From the NCBI GenBank assembly GCA_964036275.1, contig CAXIWQ010000178.1, positions 1 to 64,000 of the forward strand: 64,000 bases of DNA, given 5' to 3'. Source of the DNA: Litoditis marina (lineage: Eukaryota > Nematoda > Chromadorea > Rhabditida > Rhabditidae). Below, piece after piece: positions 11,492-24,100 of the stretch; positions within the stretch are counted from its first letter, which is position 1; every line of letters starts with the position of its first letter. Both the position numbers and the translations under genes were made by a program. Below the pieces are notes generated by a model. The model had not been told where the DNA came from, made no database searches, and saw nothing but the letters and a program-made list of their open reading frames with translations.

Positions 11492-14400
11492 TTGCGAATA
11501 CGAAGTTTCATTTGCGAATACGATGTTTCATTTGCGAATAATTGCGAATACGAAGTTTCATTTGCGAATACGATGTTTCAATTGCGAGTAATTGCGAATA
11601 CGAAGTTTCATTTGCGAGTAATTGCGAATACGAGGTTTCATTTGCGAATAATTGCGAATACGATGTTTCATTTACGAGTAATTGCGAATACGAATTTTTA
11701 TTTGCGAGTAATTGCGAATACGAAGTTTCATTTACGAGTAATTGCGAATACGAAGTTTCATTTGTGAGTAATTGCGAATACGAAGTTTCATTTGCGAGTA
11801 ATTGCGAATACGAAGTTTCATTTGCGAGTAATAGCGAATACGAGGTTTCATTTGCGAATAATTGCGAATACGATGTTTCAATTACGAGTAACTGCGAATA
11901 CGATGTTTCATTTGCGAATAATTGCGAATACGAAGTTTCATTTGCGAATACGATGTTTCAATTGCGAGTAATTGCGAATACGAAGTTTCATTTGCGAGTA
12001 ATTGCGAATACGAGGTTTCATTTGCGAATAATTGCGAATACGATGTTTCATTTACGAGTAATTGCGAATACGAAGTTGCATTTGCGAGTAATTGCGAATA
12101 CGAAGTTTCATTTACGAGTAATTGCGAATACGAAGTTTCATTTGTGAGTAATTGCGAATACGAAGTTTCATTTGCGAGTAATTGCGATACGAAGTTTCAT
12201 TTGCGAGTAATTGCGAATACGAGGTTTCATTTGCGAATAATTGCGAATACGATGTTTCAATTACGAGTAACTGCGAATACGAAGTTTCATTTGCGAGTAA
12301 TTGCGAATACGAAGTTGCATTTGCGAGTAATTGCGAATTTGAAGTTTCATTTGCGAATACGATGTTTCATTTGCGAATAATTGCGAATACGAAGTTCCAT
12401 TTGCGAATACGATGTTTCATTTGCGAGTAATTGCGAATACGAAGTTTCATTTGCGAGTAATTGCGAATACGAGGTTTCATTTGCGAATAATTGCGAATAC
12501 GATGTTTCATTTACGAGTAATTGCGAATACGAAGTTTCATTTGCGAGTAATTGCGAATACGAAGTTTCATTTGCGAATATATGCGAATACGAAGTTTTAT
12601 TTGCGAGTAATTGCAAATACGAAGTTTCATTTGCGAGTAATTGCGAATACGAGGTTTCATTTGCGAATAATTGCGAATACGATGTTTCATTTACGAGTAA
12701 TTGCGAATACGAAGTTTCATTTGCGAGTAATTGCGAATACGAAGTTGCATTTGCGAGTAATTGCGAATACGAAGTTTCATTTGCGAATACGATGTTTCAT
12801 TTGCGAATAATTGCGAATACGAAGTTTCATTTGCGAATACGATGTTTCAATTGCGAGTAATTGCGAATACGAAGTTTCATTTGCGAGTAATTGCGAATAC
12901 GAGGTTTCATTTGCGAATAATTGCGAATACGATGTTTCATTTACGAGTAATTGCGAATACGAATTTTTATTTGCGAGTAATTGCGAATACGAAGTTTCAT
13001 TTACGAGTAATTGCGAATACGAAGTTTCATTTGTGAGTAATTGCGAATACGAAGTTTCATTTGCGAGTAATTGCGAATACGAAGTTTCATTTGCGAGTAA
13101 TTGCGAATACGAGGTTTCATTTGCGAATAATTGCGAATACGATGTTTCATTTGCGAGTAATTGCGAATACGAGGTTTCATTTGCGAATAATTGCGAATAC
13201 GATGTTTCAATTACGAGTAACTGCGAATACGAAGTTTCATTTGCGAGTAATTGCGAATACGAAGTTGCATTTGCGAGTAATTGCGAATTTGAAGTTTCAT
13301 TTGCGAATACGATGTTTCATTTGCGAATAATTGCGAATACGAAGTTCCATTTGCGAATACGATGTTTCATTTGCGAGTAATTGCGAATACGAAGTTTCAT
13401 TTGCGAGTAATTGCGAATACGAGGTTTCATTTGCGAATAATTGCGAATACGATGTTTCATTTACGAGTAATTGCGAATACGAAGTTTCATTTGCGAGTAA
13501 TTGCGAATACGAAGTTTCATTTGCGAATAATTGCGAATACGAAGTTTCATTTGCGAGTAATTGCAAATACGAAGTTTCATTTGCGAGTATTGCGAATACG
13601 AGGTTTCATTTGCGAATAATTGCGAATACGATGTTTCATTTACGAGTAATTGCGAATACGAAGTTTCATTTGCGAGTAATTGCGAATACGAAGTTGCATT
13701 TGCGAGTAATTGCGAATACGAAGTTTCATTTGCGAATACGATGTTTCATTTGCGAATAATTGCGAATACGAAGTTTCATTTGCGAATACGATGTTTCAAT
13801 TGCGAGTAATTGCGAATACGAAGTTTCATTTGCGAGTAATTGCGAATACGAGGTTTCATTTGCGAATAATTGCGAATACGATGTTTCATTTACGAGTAAT
13901 TGCGAATACGAATTTTTATTTGCGAGTAATTGCGAATACGAAGTTTCATTTACGAGTAATTGCGAATACGAAGTTTCATTTGTGAGTAATTGCGAATACG
14001 AAGTTTCATTTGCGAGTAATTGCGAATACGAAGTTTCATTTGCGAGTAATTGCGAATACGAGGTTTCATTTGCGAATAATTGCGAATACGATGTTTCAAT
14101 TACGAGTAACTGCGAATACGATGTTTCATTTGCGAATAATTGCGAATACGAAGTTTCATTTGCGAATACGATGTTTCAATTGCGAGTAATTGCGAATACG
14201 AAGTTTCATTTGCGAGTAATTGCGAATACGAGGTTTCATTTGCGAATAATTGCGAATACGATGTTTCATTTACGAGTAATTGCGAATACGAAGTTTCATT
14301 TGCGAGTAATTGCGAATACGAAGTTTCATTTACGAGTAATTGCGAATACGAAGTTTCATTTGTGAGTAATTGCGAATACGAAGTTTCATTTGCGAGTAAT

Positions 14401-15930
14401 TGCGAATACGAAGTTTCATTTGCGAGTAATTGCGAATACGAGGTTTCATTTGCGAATAATTGCGAATACGATGTTTCAATTACGAGTAACTGCGAATACG
14501 AAGTTTCATTTGCGAGTAATTGCGAATACGAAGTTGCATTTGCGAGTAATTGCGAATTTGAAGTTTCATTTGCGAATACGATGTTTCATTTGCGAATAAT
14601 TGCGAATACGAAGTTCCATTTGCGAATACGATGTTTCATTTGCGAGTAATTGCGAATACGAAGTTTCATTTGCGAGTAATTGCGAATACGAGGTTTCATT
14701 TGCGAATAATTGCGAATACGATGTTTCATTTACGAGTAATTGCGAATACGAAGTTTCATTTGCGAGTAATTGCGAATACGAAGTTTCATTTGCGAATATA
14801 TGCGAATACGAAGTTTCATTTGCGAGTAATTGCAAATACGAAGTTTCATTTGCGAGTAATTGCGAATACGAGGTTTCATTTGCGAATAATTGCGAATACG
14901 ATGTTTCATTTACGAGTAATTGCGAATACGAAGTTTCATTTGCGAGTAATTGCGAATACGAAGTTGCATTTGCGAGTAATTGCGAATACGAAGTTTCATT
15001 TGCGAATACGATGTTTCATTTGCGAATAATTGCGAATACGAAGTTTCATTTGCGAATACGATGTTTCAATTGCGAGTAATTGCGAATACGAAGTTTCATT
15101 TGCGAGTAATTGCGAATACGAGGTTTCATTTGCGAATAATTGCGAATACGATGTTTCATTTACGAGTAATTGCGAATACGAATTTTTATTTGCGAGTAAT
15201 TGCGAATACGAAGTTTCATTTACGAGTAATTGCGAATACGAAGTTTCATTTGTGAGTAATTGCGAATACGAAGTTTCATTTGCGAGTAATTGCGAATACG
15301 AAGTTTCATTTGCGAGTAATTGCGAATACGAGGTTTCATTTGCGAATAATTGCGAATACGATGTTTCAATTACGAGTAACTGCGAATACGAAGTTTCATT
15401 TGCGAGTAATTGCGAATACGAAGTTTCATTTGTGAGTAATTGCGAATACGAGGTTTCATTTGCGAATAATTGCGAATACAATGTTTCATTTACTAGTAAT
15501 TGCGAATACGAAGTTTCATTTGCGAGTAATTGCGAATACGAAGTTTCATTTGCGAGTAATTGCGAATACGAAGTTTCATTTGCGAATACGATGTTTCATT
15601 TGCGAATAATTGCGAATACGAAGTGTCATTTGCGAATACGATGTTTCAATTGCGAGTAATTGCGAATACGAAGTTTCATTTGCGAGTAATTGCGAATACG
15701 AAGTTTTATTTGCGAATAATTGCGAATACAATGTTTCATTTACTAGTAATTGCGAATACGAAGTTTCATTTGCGAGTAATTGCGAATACGAAGTTTCATT
15801 TGCGAATACGATGTTTCATTTGCGAATAATTGCGAATACGAAGTGTCATTTGCGAATACGATGTTTCAATTGCGAGTAATTGCGAATACGAAGTTTCATT
15901 TGTGAGTAATTGCGAATACGAGGTTTCATT
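11492..15930. repeat. Compound 2.22-kb HOR, two copies
   Basis: Equivalent units lie at 11,492, 12,761, 13,710 and 14,980, so spacings alternate 1,269, 949 and 1,270, giving a compound period of about 2,219 bp. Private markers support this: a TATATGCGAA block 1 occurs only near 12,577 and 14,796, 2,219 bp apart. The GAATTTGAAG variant (bases 12 and 13 changed to T) lies near 10,885, 12,334, 13,285 and 14,554. Confidence 0.85.
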
Positions 15931-16150
15931 TGCGAATAATTGCGAATACAATGTTTCATTTACTAGTAATTGCGAATACGAAGTTTCATTTGCGAGTAAT
16001 TGCGAATACGAAGTTTCATTTGCGAGTAATTGCGAATACGAAGTTTCATTTGCGAATACGATGTTTCATTTGCGAATAATTGCGAATACGAAGTGTCATT
16101 TGCGAATACGATGTTTCAATTGCGAGTAATTGCGAATACGAAGTTTCATT
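15370..16150. repeat. Domain A/B junction: 220-250 bp repeats with GTGTC marker
   Basis: The base 19 T to G variant (GAAGTGTCAT) occurs only near 15,622, 15,842 and 16,092, at spacings of 220 and 250 bp. In the same stretch the last TGTGAG endings of domain A (about 15,423 and 15,903) meet the first ACTAGT endings (about 15,492, 15,732 and 15,962) typical of domain B, together with base 14 changed to A (TACAATG). This is the clearest place where the two domains exchange units. Confidence 0.8.
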
Positions 16151-16779
16151 TGCGAGTAATTGCGAATACGAAGTTGCATTTGCGACTAATTGCGAATACG
16201 AAGTTTCATTTACGAGTAATTGCGAATACGAAGTTTCATTTGCGAGTAATTGCGAATACGAAGTTTCATTTGCGAGTAATTGCGAATACGAAGTTTCATT
16301 TGCGAGTAATTGCGAATACGAGGTTTCATTTGCGAATAATTGCGAATACGATGTTTCAATTACGAGTAATTGCGAATACGAGGTTTCATTTGCGAGTAAT
16401 TGCGAATACGAAGTTGCATTTGCGAGTAATTGCGAATACGAAGTTTTATTTGCGAATACGATGTTTCATTTGCGAATAATTGCGAATACGAAGTTCCATT
16501 TGCGAATACGATGTTTCATTTGCGAGTAATTGCGAATACGAAGTTTCATTTGCGAGTAATTGCGAATACGAGGTTTCATTTGCGAATAATTGCGAATACG
16601 ATGTTTCATTTACGAGTAATTGCGAATACGAAGTTTCATTTGCGAGTAATTGCGAATACGAAGTTTCATTTGCGAATAATTGCGAATACGAAGTTTCATT
16701 TGCGAGTAATTGCAAATACGAAGTTTCATTTGCGAGTAATTGCGAATACGAGGTTTCATTTGCGAATAATTGCGAACAC

Positions 16780-17040
16780 GATGTTTCATTTACGAGTAAT
16801 TGCGAATACGAAGTTTCATTTGCGAGTAATTGCGAACACGAAGTTGCATTTGCGAGTGATTGCGAATACGAAGTTTCATTTGCGAATACGATGTTTCATT
16901 TGCGAATAATTGCGAATACGATGTTTCATTTACGAGTAATTGCGAATACGAAGTTTCATTTGCGAGTAATTGCGAACACGAAGTTGCATTTGCGAGTGAT
17001 TGCGAATACGAAGTTTCATTTGCGAATACGATGTTTCATT
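16780..17040. repeat. 140-bp tandem duplication with two linked rare variants
   Basis: A block of four 30-mers and one 20-mer is present twice. It carries CACGAAGTTG (base 11 T to C, base 20 G) near 16,837 and 16,977, each followed by TGATTGCGAA (base 2 A to G). The same linked pair appears once more near 19,875-19,900. Linkage of two rare changes shows that the block itself moved or was copied over about 2.9 kb. Confidence 0.85.
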
Positions 17041-20000
17041 TGCGAATAATTGCGAATACGAAGTTTCATTTGCGAATACGATGTTTCAATTGCTAATAAT
17101 TGCGAATACGATGTTTCATTTACGAGTAATTGCGAATACGAATTTTTATTTGCGAGTAATTGCGAATACGAAGTTTCATTTACGAGTAATTGCGAATACG
17201 AAGTTTCATTTGCGAGTAATTGCGAATACGAAGTTGCATTTGCGAGTAATTGCGAATACGAAGTTTCATTTGCGAGTAATTGCGAATACGAAGTTTCATT
17301 TGCGAGTAATTGCGAATACGAGGTTTCATTTGCGAGTAATTGCGAATACGAAGTTTCATTTGCGAATACGATGTTTCATTTGCGAATAATTGCGAATACG
17401 AAGTTTCATTTGCGAATACGATGTTTCATTTGCGAATAATTGCGAATACGATGTTTCATTTACGAGTAATTGCGAATACAAAGTTTCATTTGCGAGTAAT
17501 TGCGAATACGAAGTTGCATTTGCGAGTAATTGCGAATACGAAGTTTCATTTGCGAATACGATGTTTCATTTGCGAATAATTGCGAATACGAAGTTCCATT
17601 TGCGAATACGATGTTTCAATTGCGAGTAATTGCGAATACGAAGTTTCATTTGCGAGTAATTGCGAATACGAGGTTTCATTTGCGAATAATTGCGAATACG
17701 ATGTTTCATTTACGAGTAATTGCGAATACGAAGCTTCATTTGCGAGTAATTGCGAATACGAGGTTTCATTTGCGAATAATTGCGAATACGATGTTTCATT
17801 TACGAGTAATTGCGAATACGAAGTTTCATTTGCGAGTAATTGCGAATACGAAGTTGCATTTGCGAGTAATTGCGAATACGAAGTTTCATTTGCGAATACG
17901 ATGTTTCATTTGCGAATAATTGCGAATACGAAGTTTCATTTGCGAATACGATGTTTCAATTGCGAGTAATTGCGAATACGAAGTTTCATTTGCGAGTAAT
18001 TGCGAATACGAGGTTTCATTTGCGAATAATTGCGAATACGATGTTTCATTTACGAGTAATTGCGAATACGAATTTTTGTGCGAGTAATTGCGAATACGAA
18101 GTTTCATTTACGAGTAATTGCGAATACGATGTTTCATTTACGAGTAATTGCGAATACGAAGTTTCATTTGCGAGTAATTGCGAATACGAAGTTGCATTTG
18201 CGAGTAATTGCGAATACGAAGTTTCATTTGCGAATACGATGTTTCATTTGCGAATAATTGCGAATACGAAGTTTCATTTGCGAATACGATGTTTCAATTG
18301 CGAGTAATTGCGAATACGAAGTTTCATTTGCGAGTAATTGCGAATACGAGGTTTCATTTGCGAATAATTGCGAATACGATGTTTCATTTACGAGTAATTG
18401 CGAATACGAATTTTTATTTGCGAGTAATTGCGAATACGAAGTTTCATTTACGAGTAATTGCGAATACGAAGTTTCATTTGCGAGTAATTGCGAATACGAG
18501 GTTTCATTTGCGAATAATTGCGAATACGATGTTTCATTTACGAGTAATTGCGAGTACGAAGTTTCATTTGCGAGTAATTGCGAATACGAAGTTGCATTTG
18601 CGAGTAATTGCGAATACGAAGTTTCATTTGCGAATACGAAGTTTCATTTGCGAATACGATGTTTCATTTGCGAATAATTGCGAATACGATGTTTCATTTG
18701 CGAATAATTGCGAATACGAAGTTTCATTTGCGAATACGATGTTTCAATTGCGAGTAATTGCGAATACGAAGTTTCATTTGCGAGTAATTGCGAATACGAG
18801 GTTTCATTTGCGAATAATTGCGAATACGATGTTTCATTTACGAGTAATTGCGAATACGAATTTTTATTTGCGAGTAATTGCGAATACGAAGTTTCATTTA
18901 CGAGTAATTGCGAATACGAAGTTTCATTTGCGAGTAATTGCGAATACGAAGTTGCATTTGCGAGTAATTGCGAATACGAAGTTTCATTTGCGAGTAATTG
19001 CGAATACGAAGTTTCATTTGCGAGTAATTGCGAATACGAGGTTTCATTTGCGAGTAATTGCGAATACGAAGTTTCATTTGCGAATACGATGTTTCATTTG
19101 CGAATAATTGCAAGTACGAAGTTTCATTTGCGAATACGATGTTTCATTTGCGAGTAATTGCGAATACGAAGTTTCATTTGCGAGTAATTGCGAATACGAG
19201 GTTTCATTTGCGAATATTTGCGAATACGATGTTTCATTTACTAGTAATTGCGAATACGAAGTTTCATTTGCGAGTAATTGCGAATACGAAGTTTCATTTG
19301 CGAGTAATTGCGAATACGAAGTTTCATTTGCGAATACGATGTTTCATTTGCGAATAATTGCGAATACGAAGTTTCATTTGCGAATACGATGTTTCAATTG
19401 CGAGTAATTGCGAATACGAAGTTTCATTTGCGAGTAATTGCGAATACGAAGTTTTATTTGCGAATAATTGCGAATACGAAGTTTCATTTGCGAGTAATTG
19501 CGAATACGAAGTTGCATTTGCGAGTAATTGCGAATACGAAGTTTCATTTGCGAATACGATGTTTCATTTGCGAATAATTGCGAATGCGAAGTTTCATTTG
19601 CGAATACGATGTTTCAATTGCGAGTAATTGCGAATACGAAGTTTCATTTGCGAGTAATTGCGAATACGAGGTTTCATTTGCAAATAATTGCGAATACGAT
19701 GTTTCATTTACGAGTAATTGCGAATACGAAGTTTCATTTGCGAGTAATTGCGAATACGAAGTTTCATTTGCGAGTAATTGCGAATACGAGGTTTCATTTG
19801 CGAATAATTGCGAATACGATGTTTCATTTACGAGTAATTGCGAATACGAAGTTTCATTTGCGAGTAATTGCGAACACGAAGTTGCATTTGCGAGTGATTG
19901 CGAATACGAAGTTTCATTTGCGAATACGATGTTTCATTTGCGAATAATTGCGAATACGAAGTTTCATTTGCGAATACGATGTTTCAATTGCGAGTAATTG

Positions 20001-21165
20001 CGAATACGAAGTTTCATTTGCGAGTAATTGCGAATACGAGGTTTCATTTGCGAATAATTGCGAATACGATGTTTCATTTACGAGTAATTGCGAATACGAA
20101 TTTTTATTTGCGAGTAATTGCGAATACGAAGTTTCATTTACGAGTAATTGCGAATACGAAGTTTCATTTGCGAGTAATTGCGAATACGAAGTTGCATTTG
20201 CGAGTAATTGCGAATACGAAGTTTCATTTGCGAGTAATTGCGAATACGAAGTTTCATTTGCGAGTAATTGCGAATACGAGGTTTCATTTGCGAGTAATTG
20301 CGAATACGAAGTTTCATTTGCGAATACGATGTTTCATTTGCGAATAATTGCGAATACGAAGTTTCATTTGCGAATACGATGTTTCATTTGCGAATAATTG
20401 CGAATACGATGTTTCATTTACGAGTAATTGCGAATACGAAGTTTCATTTGCGAGTAATTGCGAATACGAAGTTGCATTTGCGAGTAATTGCGAATACGAA
20501 GTTTCATTTGCGAATACGATGTTTCATTTGCGAATAATTGCGAATACGAAGTTCCATTTGCGAATACGATGTTTCAATTGCGAGTAATTGCGAATACGAA
20601 GTTTCATTTGCGAGTAATTGCGAATACGAGGTTTCATTTGCGAATAATTGCGAATACGATGTTTCATTTACGAGTAATTGCGAATACGAAGTTTCATTTG
20701 CGAGTAATTGCGAATACGAGGTTTCATTTGCGAATAATTGCGAATACGATGTTTCATTTACGAGTAATTGCGAATACGAAGTTTCATTTGCGAGTAATTG
20801 CGAATACGAAGTTGCATTTGCGAGTAATTGCGAATACGAAGTTTCATTTGCGAATACGATGTTTCATTTGCGAATAATTGCGAATACGAAGTTTCATTTG
20901 CGAATACGATGTTTCAATTGCGAGTAATTGCGAATACGAAGTTTCATTTGCGAGTATTTGCGAATACGAGGTTTCATTTGCGAATAATTGCGAATACGAT
21001 GTTTCATTTACGAGTAATTGCGAATACGAATTTTTGTGCGAGTAATTGCGAATACGAAGTTTCATTTACGAGTAATTGCGAATACGATGTTTCATTTACG
21101 AGTAATTGCGAATACGAAGTTTCATTTGCGAGTAATTGCGAATACGAAGTTGCATTTGCGAGTAA

Positions 21166-24100
21166 TTGCGAATACGAAGTTTCATTTGCGAATACGATGT
21201 TTCATTTGCGAATAATTGCGAATACGAAGTTTCATTTGCGAATACGATGTTTCAATTGCGAGTAATTGCGAATACGAAGTTTCATTTGCGAGTAATTGCG
21301 AATACGATGTTTCATTTGCGAATAATTGCGAATACGATGTTTCATTTACGAGTAATTGCGAATACGAATTTTTATTTGCGAGTAATTGCGAATACGAAGT
21401 TTCATTTACGAGTAATTGCGAATACGAAGTTTCATTTGCGAGTAATTGCGAATACGAGGTTTCATTTGCGAATAATTGCGAATACGATGTTTCATTTACG
21501 AGTAATTGCGAATACGAAGTTTCATTTGCGAGTAATTGCGAATACGAAGTTGCATTTGCGAGTAATTGCGAATACGAAGTTTCATTTGCGAATACGAAGT
21601 TTCATTTGCGAATACGATGTTTCATTTGCGAATAATTGCGAATACGATGTTTCATTTGCGAATAATTGCGAATACGAAGTTTCATTTGCGAATACGATGT
21701 TTCAATTGCGAGTAATTGCGAATACGAAGTTTCATTTGCGAGTAATTGCGAATACGAGGTTTCATTTGCGAATAATTGCGAATACGATGTTTCATTTACG
21801 AGTAATTGCGAATACGAATTTTTATTTGCGAGTAATTGCGAATACGAAGTTTCATTTACGAGTAATTGCGAATACGAAGTTTCATTTGCGAGTAATTGCG
21901 AATACGAAGTTTCATTTGCGAGTAATTGCGAATACGAGGTTTCATTTGCGAGTAATTGCGAATACGAAGTTTCATTTGCGAATACGATGTTTCATTTGCG
22001 AATAATTGCAAGTACGAAGTTTCATTTGCGAATACGATGTTTCATTTGCGAGTAATTGCGAATACGAAGTTTCATTTGCGAGTAATTGCGAATACGAGGT
22101 TTCATTTGCGAATATTTGCGAATACGATGTTTCATTTACTAGTAATTGCGAATACGAAGTTTCATTTGCGAGTAATTGCGAATACGAGGTTTCATTTGCG
22201 AATAATTGCGAATACGATGTTTCATTTACGAGTAATTGCGAATACGAAGTTTCATTTGCGAGTAATTGCGAATACGAAGTTGCATTTGCGAGTAATTGCG
22301 AATACGAAGTTTCATTTGCGAATACGATGTTTCATTTGCGAATAATTGCGAATACGAAGTTTCATTTGCGAATACGATGTTTCAATTGCGAGTAATTGCG
22401 AATACGAAGTTTCATTTGCGAGTAATTGCGAATACGAGGTTTCATTTGCGAATAATTGCGAATACGATGTTTCATTTACGAGTAATTGCGAATACGAATT
22501 TTTGTGCGAGTAATTGCGAATACGAAGTTTCATTTACGAGTAATTGCGAATACGATGTTTCATTTACGAGTAATTGCGAATACGAAGTTTCATTTGCGAG
22601 TAATTGCGAATACGAAGTTGCATTTGCGAGTAATTGCGAATACGAAGTTTCATTTGCGAATACGATGTTTCATTTGCGAATAATTGCGAATACGAAGTTT
22701 CATTTGCGAATACGATGTTTCAATTGCGAGTAATTGCGAATACGAAGTTTCATTTGCGAGTAATTGCGAATACGATGTTTCATTTGCGAATAATTGCGAA
22801 TACGATGTTTCATTTACGAGTAATTGCGAATACGAATTTTTATTTGCGAGTAATTGCGAATACGAAGTTTCATTTACGAGTAATTGCGAATACGAAGTTT
22901 CATTTGCGAGTAATTGCGAATACGAGGTTTCATTTGCGAATAATTGCGAATACGATGTTTCATTTACGAGTAATTGCGAATACGAAGTTTCATTTGCGAG
23001 TAATTGCGAATACGAAGTTGCATTTGCGAGTAATTGCGAATACGAAGTTTCATTTGCGAATACGAAGTTCATTTGCGAATACGATGTTTCATTTGCGAAT
23101 AATTGCGAATACGATGTTTCATTTGCGAATAATTGCGAATACGAAGTTTCATTTGCGAATACGATGTTTCAATTGCGAGTAATTGCGAATACGAAGTTTC
23201 ATTTGCGAGTAATTGCGAATACGAGGTTTCATTTGCGAATAATTGCGAATACGATGTTTCATTTACGAGTAATTGCGAATACGAATTTTTATTTGCGAGT
23301 AATTGCGAATACGAAGTTTCATTTACGAGTAATTGCGAATACGAAGTTTCATTTGCGAGTAATTGCGAATACGAAGTTGCATTTGCGAGTAATTGCGAAT
23401 ACGAAGTTTCATTTGCGAGTAATTGCGAATACGAAGTTTCATTTGCGAGTAATTGCGAATACGAGGTTTCATTTGCGAGTAATTGCGAATACGAAGTTTC
23501 ATTTGCGAATACGATGTTTCATTTGCGAATAATTGCAAGTACGAAGTTTCATTTGCGAATACGATGTTTCATTTGCGAGTAATTGCGAATACGATGTTTC
23601 ATTTACGAGTAATTGCGAATACGAAGTTTCATTTGCGAGTAATTGCGAATACGAGGTTTCATTTGCGAATAATTGCGAATACGATGTTTCATTTACGAGT
23701 AATTGCGAATACGAAGTTTCATTTGCGAGTAATTGCGAATACGAAGTTGCATTTGCGAGTAATTGCGAATACGAAGTTTCATTTGCGAATACGATGTTTC
23801 ATTTGCGAATAATTGCGAATACGAAGTTTCATTTGCGAATACGATGTTTCAATTGCGAGTAATTGCGAATACGAAGTTTTCATTTGCGAGTAATTGCGAA
23901 TACGAGGTTTCATTTGCGAATAATTGCGAATACGATGTTTCATTTACGAGTAATTGCGAATACGAATTTTTGTGCGAGTAATTGCGAATACGAAGTTTCA
24001 TTTACGAGTAATTGCGAATACGATGTTTCATTTACGAGTAATTGCGAATACGAAGTTTCATTTGCGAGTAATTGCGAATACGAAGTTGCATTTGCGAGTA

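Larger units (their letters stand above)
1..16400. repeat. Satellite domain A (HORs about 1.23-1.44 kb and 2.22 kb)
   Basis: This domain is defined by marker monomers that are rare or absent elsewhere. Endings TGTGAG (base 27 C to T, a CpG transition) run from the start to about 15,905 and were not seen later. The block TAACTGCGAA (base 4 T to C) after a CAATTACGAG ending occurs near 1,190, 2,510, 3,775, 5,000, 6,350 and onward to about 15,390; it returns only in the 30.6-35.1 kb patchwork zone, apart from an unrelated TAACTG near 52.4 and 53.6 kb. The right edge is approximate, because units mix between 15.4 and 17 kb. Confidence 0.8.
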
